Part shown: in pieces, positions 6,302 through 7,500 of the stretch | Position numbering within the stretch: the first letter of the stretch is position 1 | How the letters are laid out: every line of letters begins with the position of its first letter | Assembly (NCBI GenBank): GCA_002436115.1 | Contig: DIXV01000008.1 | Coordinates: forward strand, 17,856 to 25,355 | Origin: Streptococcus sp. UBA6071 | GTDB taxonomy: Bacteria > Bacillota > Bacilli > Lactobacillales > Streptococcaceae | Direction: 5' to 3' | DNA: 7,500 nt | Notes under the pieces: generated by a model | What the model was told of the DNA's origin: nothing | Database searches by the model: none | Seen by the model: the letters and a program-made list of their open reading frames with translations, nothing else | Translations under genes and position numbers: made by a program

Positions 6302-6355
6302 TTAAACCGTTCGTGTTTAACTGTTGAAGGAAAAGGCTCTACCAGACCCTTTTCC
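6302..6355. repeat. Two inverted repeats between the divergent promoters
   Basis: TTAAAC (6302-6307) and GTTTAA (6315-6320) form a dyad with a 7-nt spacer. Next to it, GGAAAAGG (6329-6336) and CCTTTTCC (6348-6355) are perfectly complementary; an inner TCT/AGA pairing leaves one C-C mismatch and a 3-nt ACC loop. The second hairpin lacks a T-run on either side, so it does not look like a terminator. It lies upstream of the divIVA-like promoter and of the murB promoter and belongs to neither leader. The remaining bases to 6417 show no clear feature. Confidence 0.5.
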
Positions 6356-6417
6356 TGTCTAAAAAGTTACCGCTATAAAGGGAAAGAGCATTTGATTCAT
6401 TCTCTTCTTATCTTATC

Positions 6418-6446
6418 TCGAAATTTATGATGATTTCTGTTATAAT
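6418..6446 (+). promoter_or_regulatory. murB promoter, extended -10
   Basis: TATAAT at 6441-6446 is a perfect -10 box preceded by TGT, making an extended -10. Seventeen bp upstream lies TCGAAA (6418-6423), a 4-of-6 match to the -35 consensus. Transcription should start near 6453, leaving a leader of about 35 nt before the murB ATG. A five-codon frame (MCRNF, 6457-6474) lies in that leader. Confidence 0.8.
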
Positions 6447-6470
6447 GGATAGGACTATGTGTCGAAATTT
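6418..6470 (+). repeat. Direct repeat TCGAAATTT flanking the murB -10 box
   Basis: The nonamer TCGAAATTT occurs exactly at 6418-6426 (covering the -35 position) and again at 6462-6470 (in the leader), 44 bp apart start to start, about four helical turns. The placement on both sides of the core promoter is what a repressor pair or looping site would look like. Two copies in AT-rich DNA can also arise by chance. Confidence 0.5.
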
Positions 6471-6487
6471 CTAATAAGCGAGATGAA

Positions 6488-7399
6488 ATGATTGATTTAT
6501 TAAAGCTGCAAGAGAGATTTGCAGAGGTTGATTTTAAGATAGATGAACCCTTAAAAAATTACACCTATACTCAAGTTGGTGGTATCGCAGATGTCCTTTT
6601 TTTTCCAAAGAATAAACGCGAACTCTCAAAAATTGTCATTTATGCCAATAATGAAGGTATTCCTTGGCAAGTTTTAGGAAACGCTAGTAACATCATTGTT
6701 CGTGATGGTGGGATTAGAGGATTCGTTATTATGTTTGATCGGTTGAATACTATCACGGTGAACGGTTATGTTATTGAGGCAGAAGCGGGAGCCAATTTAA
6801 TTGAGACGACACGCGTAGCGCTCTACCATTCCTTGTCTGGGTTTGAATTTGCCTGTGGAATTCCAGGGTCAATAGGTGGAGCAGTCTTTATGAATGCGGG
6901 TGCTTATGGTGGTGAAATTGCTCACCTTTTGGTCTCTGCCCAATTACTGACGCCAGAAGGAGAAGTGTTTACGGTTGAGGCCAGGGACATGAAATTTGGC
7001 TATCGGCGTTCAATGGTTCAAGAGTCGGGAGCTGTCGTTATTTCTGCAAAGTTTGCCTTAAAACCGGGCGTCTTTGAAGTGATTAAGCAAGAGATGCACC
7101 GCCTGACACATCTGCGTGAGTTGAAGCAGCCCTTAGAGTATCCAAGTTGTGGTTCTGTGTTCAAACGTCCCTTGGGGCATTTTGCAGGGCAACTGATTAT
7201 GGAGGCCAATCTTAAAGGTCATCGTATCGGCGGTGTGGAAGTGTCTAAGAAGCATGCTGGTTTTATGATTAATATTGCTCAAGGAACAGCTGCGGATTAC
7301 GAATCTTTGATTGCATATGTGATTAAAACGGTTGAGCAAGATTCGGGCATCCGACTTGAGCCAGAAGTGCGTATTATCGGTGAAAAATTAGCGGATTAG
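6488..7399 (+). CDS. murB: UDP-N-acetylmuramate dehydrogenase (MurB)
   Basis: A 303-aa flavoenzyme that reduces UDP-GlcNAc-enolpyruvate to UDP-MurNAc with NADPH, the second committed step of cytosolic peptidoglycan precursor synthesis. FAD-binding motifs are intact: YTYTQVGG at 25-32, LGNASNIIV at 63-71, and the glycine-rich block from [11 protein letters not shown] to MNAGAYGGE at 121-143. Catalytic residues are visible as Tyr172-Arg173 (GYRRS), Ser223 in SCGSVFKRP as proton donor, and Glu293 in EPEVRIIGE. Length and motifs fit type II (Gram-positive) MurB. The start has a GAGATGA site at 6480-6486 resembling the GAGGTGA core; a nearer ATG at 6483 is out of frame. potA follows after 30 bp with no terminator between, the conserved streptococcal murB-pot arrangement, so the two are probably co-transcribed. 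Confidence 0.97.
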   Translation: MIDLLKLQERFAEVDFKIDEPLKNYTYTQVGGIADVLFFPKNKRELSKIVIYANNEGIPWQVLGNASNIIVRDGGIRGFVIMFDRLNTITVNGYVIEAEAGANLIETTRVALYHSLSGFEFACGIPGSIGGAVFMNAGAYGGEIAHLLVSAQLLTPEGEVFTVEARDMKFGYRRSMVQESGAVVISAKFALKPGVFEVIKQEMHRLTHLRELKQPLEYPSCGSVFKRPLGHFAGQLIMEANLKGHRIGGVEVSKKHAGFMINIAQGTAADYESLIAYVIKTVEQDSGIRLEPEVRIIGEKLAD

Positions 7400-7429
7400 C
7401 CTTGTTTTTATATGGGGGATTTATGTCAA

Positions 7430-7500
7430 TTGAAAAAACCAATTATCGAATTTAAGAATGTTTCAAAGATTTTTCAAGACAATGGGACAGTTGTGTTGAA
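7430..7500 (+). CDS. potA: Spermidine/putrescine ABC importer ATPase PotA, N-terminus (partial)
   Basis: The first 23 complete codons of a gene that leaves the window, reading MKKPIIEFKNVSKIFQDNGT if the TTG at 7430 is the start. This agrees with the N-terminus and length I recall for streptococcal PotA, the ATPase of the PotABCD polyamine importer at the membrane. The G-rich site GGGGGA at 7414-7419 lies 10 nt before the TTG. An in-frame ATG at 7412 would add six residues but overlaps this site and has no ribosome site of its own. A closer ATG at 7423 is out of frame and ends after ten codons. It is second gene in the murB transcript. Confidence 0.85.
   Translation, partial: MKKPIIEFKNVSKIFQDNGTVVL

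Noticed and set aside
1..7500. CRISPR array, insertion sequence, prophage or toxin-antitoxin system
   Set aside because: No regularly spaced repeats, transposase motifs, terminal repeats with target duplications, phage genes or paired small toxin/antitoxin genes were found on either strand.

Overview
The window is chromosomal DNA of a low-GC Firmicute, almost certainly a Streptococcus. The support is the protein sequences themselves (streptococcal-type ThyA, a type II MurB followed by PotA), the dapB-cca-ABC-F order, and promoters of the extended -10 type (TGnTATAAT) with intrinsic terminators. I cannot fix the species. There is no sign of a phage, integrative element, IS transposase, CRISPR array, tRNA or rRNA.

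Layout. Positions 2-3517 (+) are a tightly packed operon: the 3' end of dapB, cca (CCA-adding enzyme), an Uup/YfmR-type ABC-F ATPase and a small four-helix membrane protein. Both dapB/cca and cca/ABC-F overlap as ATGA. Positions 3518-3673 hold a folded terminator-like region and a promoter whose -10 box sits 6 bp before the thyA start codon, so thyA (3674-4513, +) is probably translated from a leaderless mRNA. Positions 4514-5222 contain no convincing protein gene. They hold a strongly structured thyA 3' region, a long two-way terminator hairpin, a possible minus-strand transcription unit with a decayed hydrophobic reading frame, and several perfect palindromes. Positions 5223-6229 (-) are a two-gene operon: a DivIVA-like coiled-coil protein followed by an unrecognised 141-aa protein, with its own promoter and a clear terminator. 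Positions 6230-6487 are a divergent promoter region. Positions 6488-7500 (+) are murB and the first codons of potA.

How the genes fit together. dapB (diaminopimelate/lysine precursor), murB (UDP-MurNAc synthesis) and the DivIVA-like protein all relate to building or placing the cell wall. cca and the ABC-F protein serve tRNA maturation and ribosome function. thyA supplies dTMP. potA begins the polyamine importer operon. From memory, thyA is followed by the dihydrofolate reductase gene and clpX in some streptococci, and murB follows a folate cluster in S. pyogenes; neither arrangement is seen here, so the segment looks locally rearranged.

I did not find an obviously new multi-gene system. The best leads are the leaderless thyA with its folded 3' region, the unassigned 4.7-5.15 kb segment, the divIVA-like/141-aa gene pair, and the start-site arrangement of potA.
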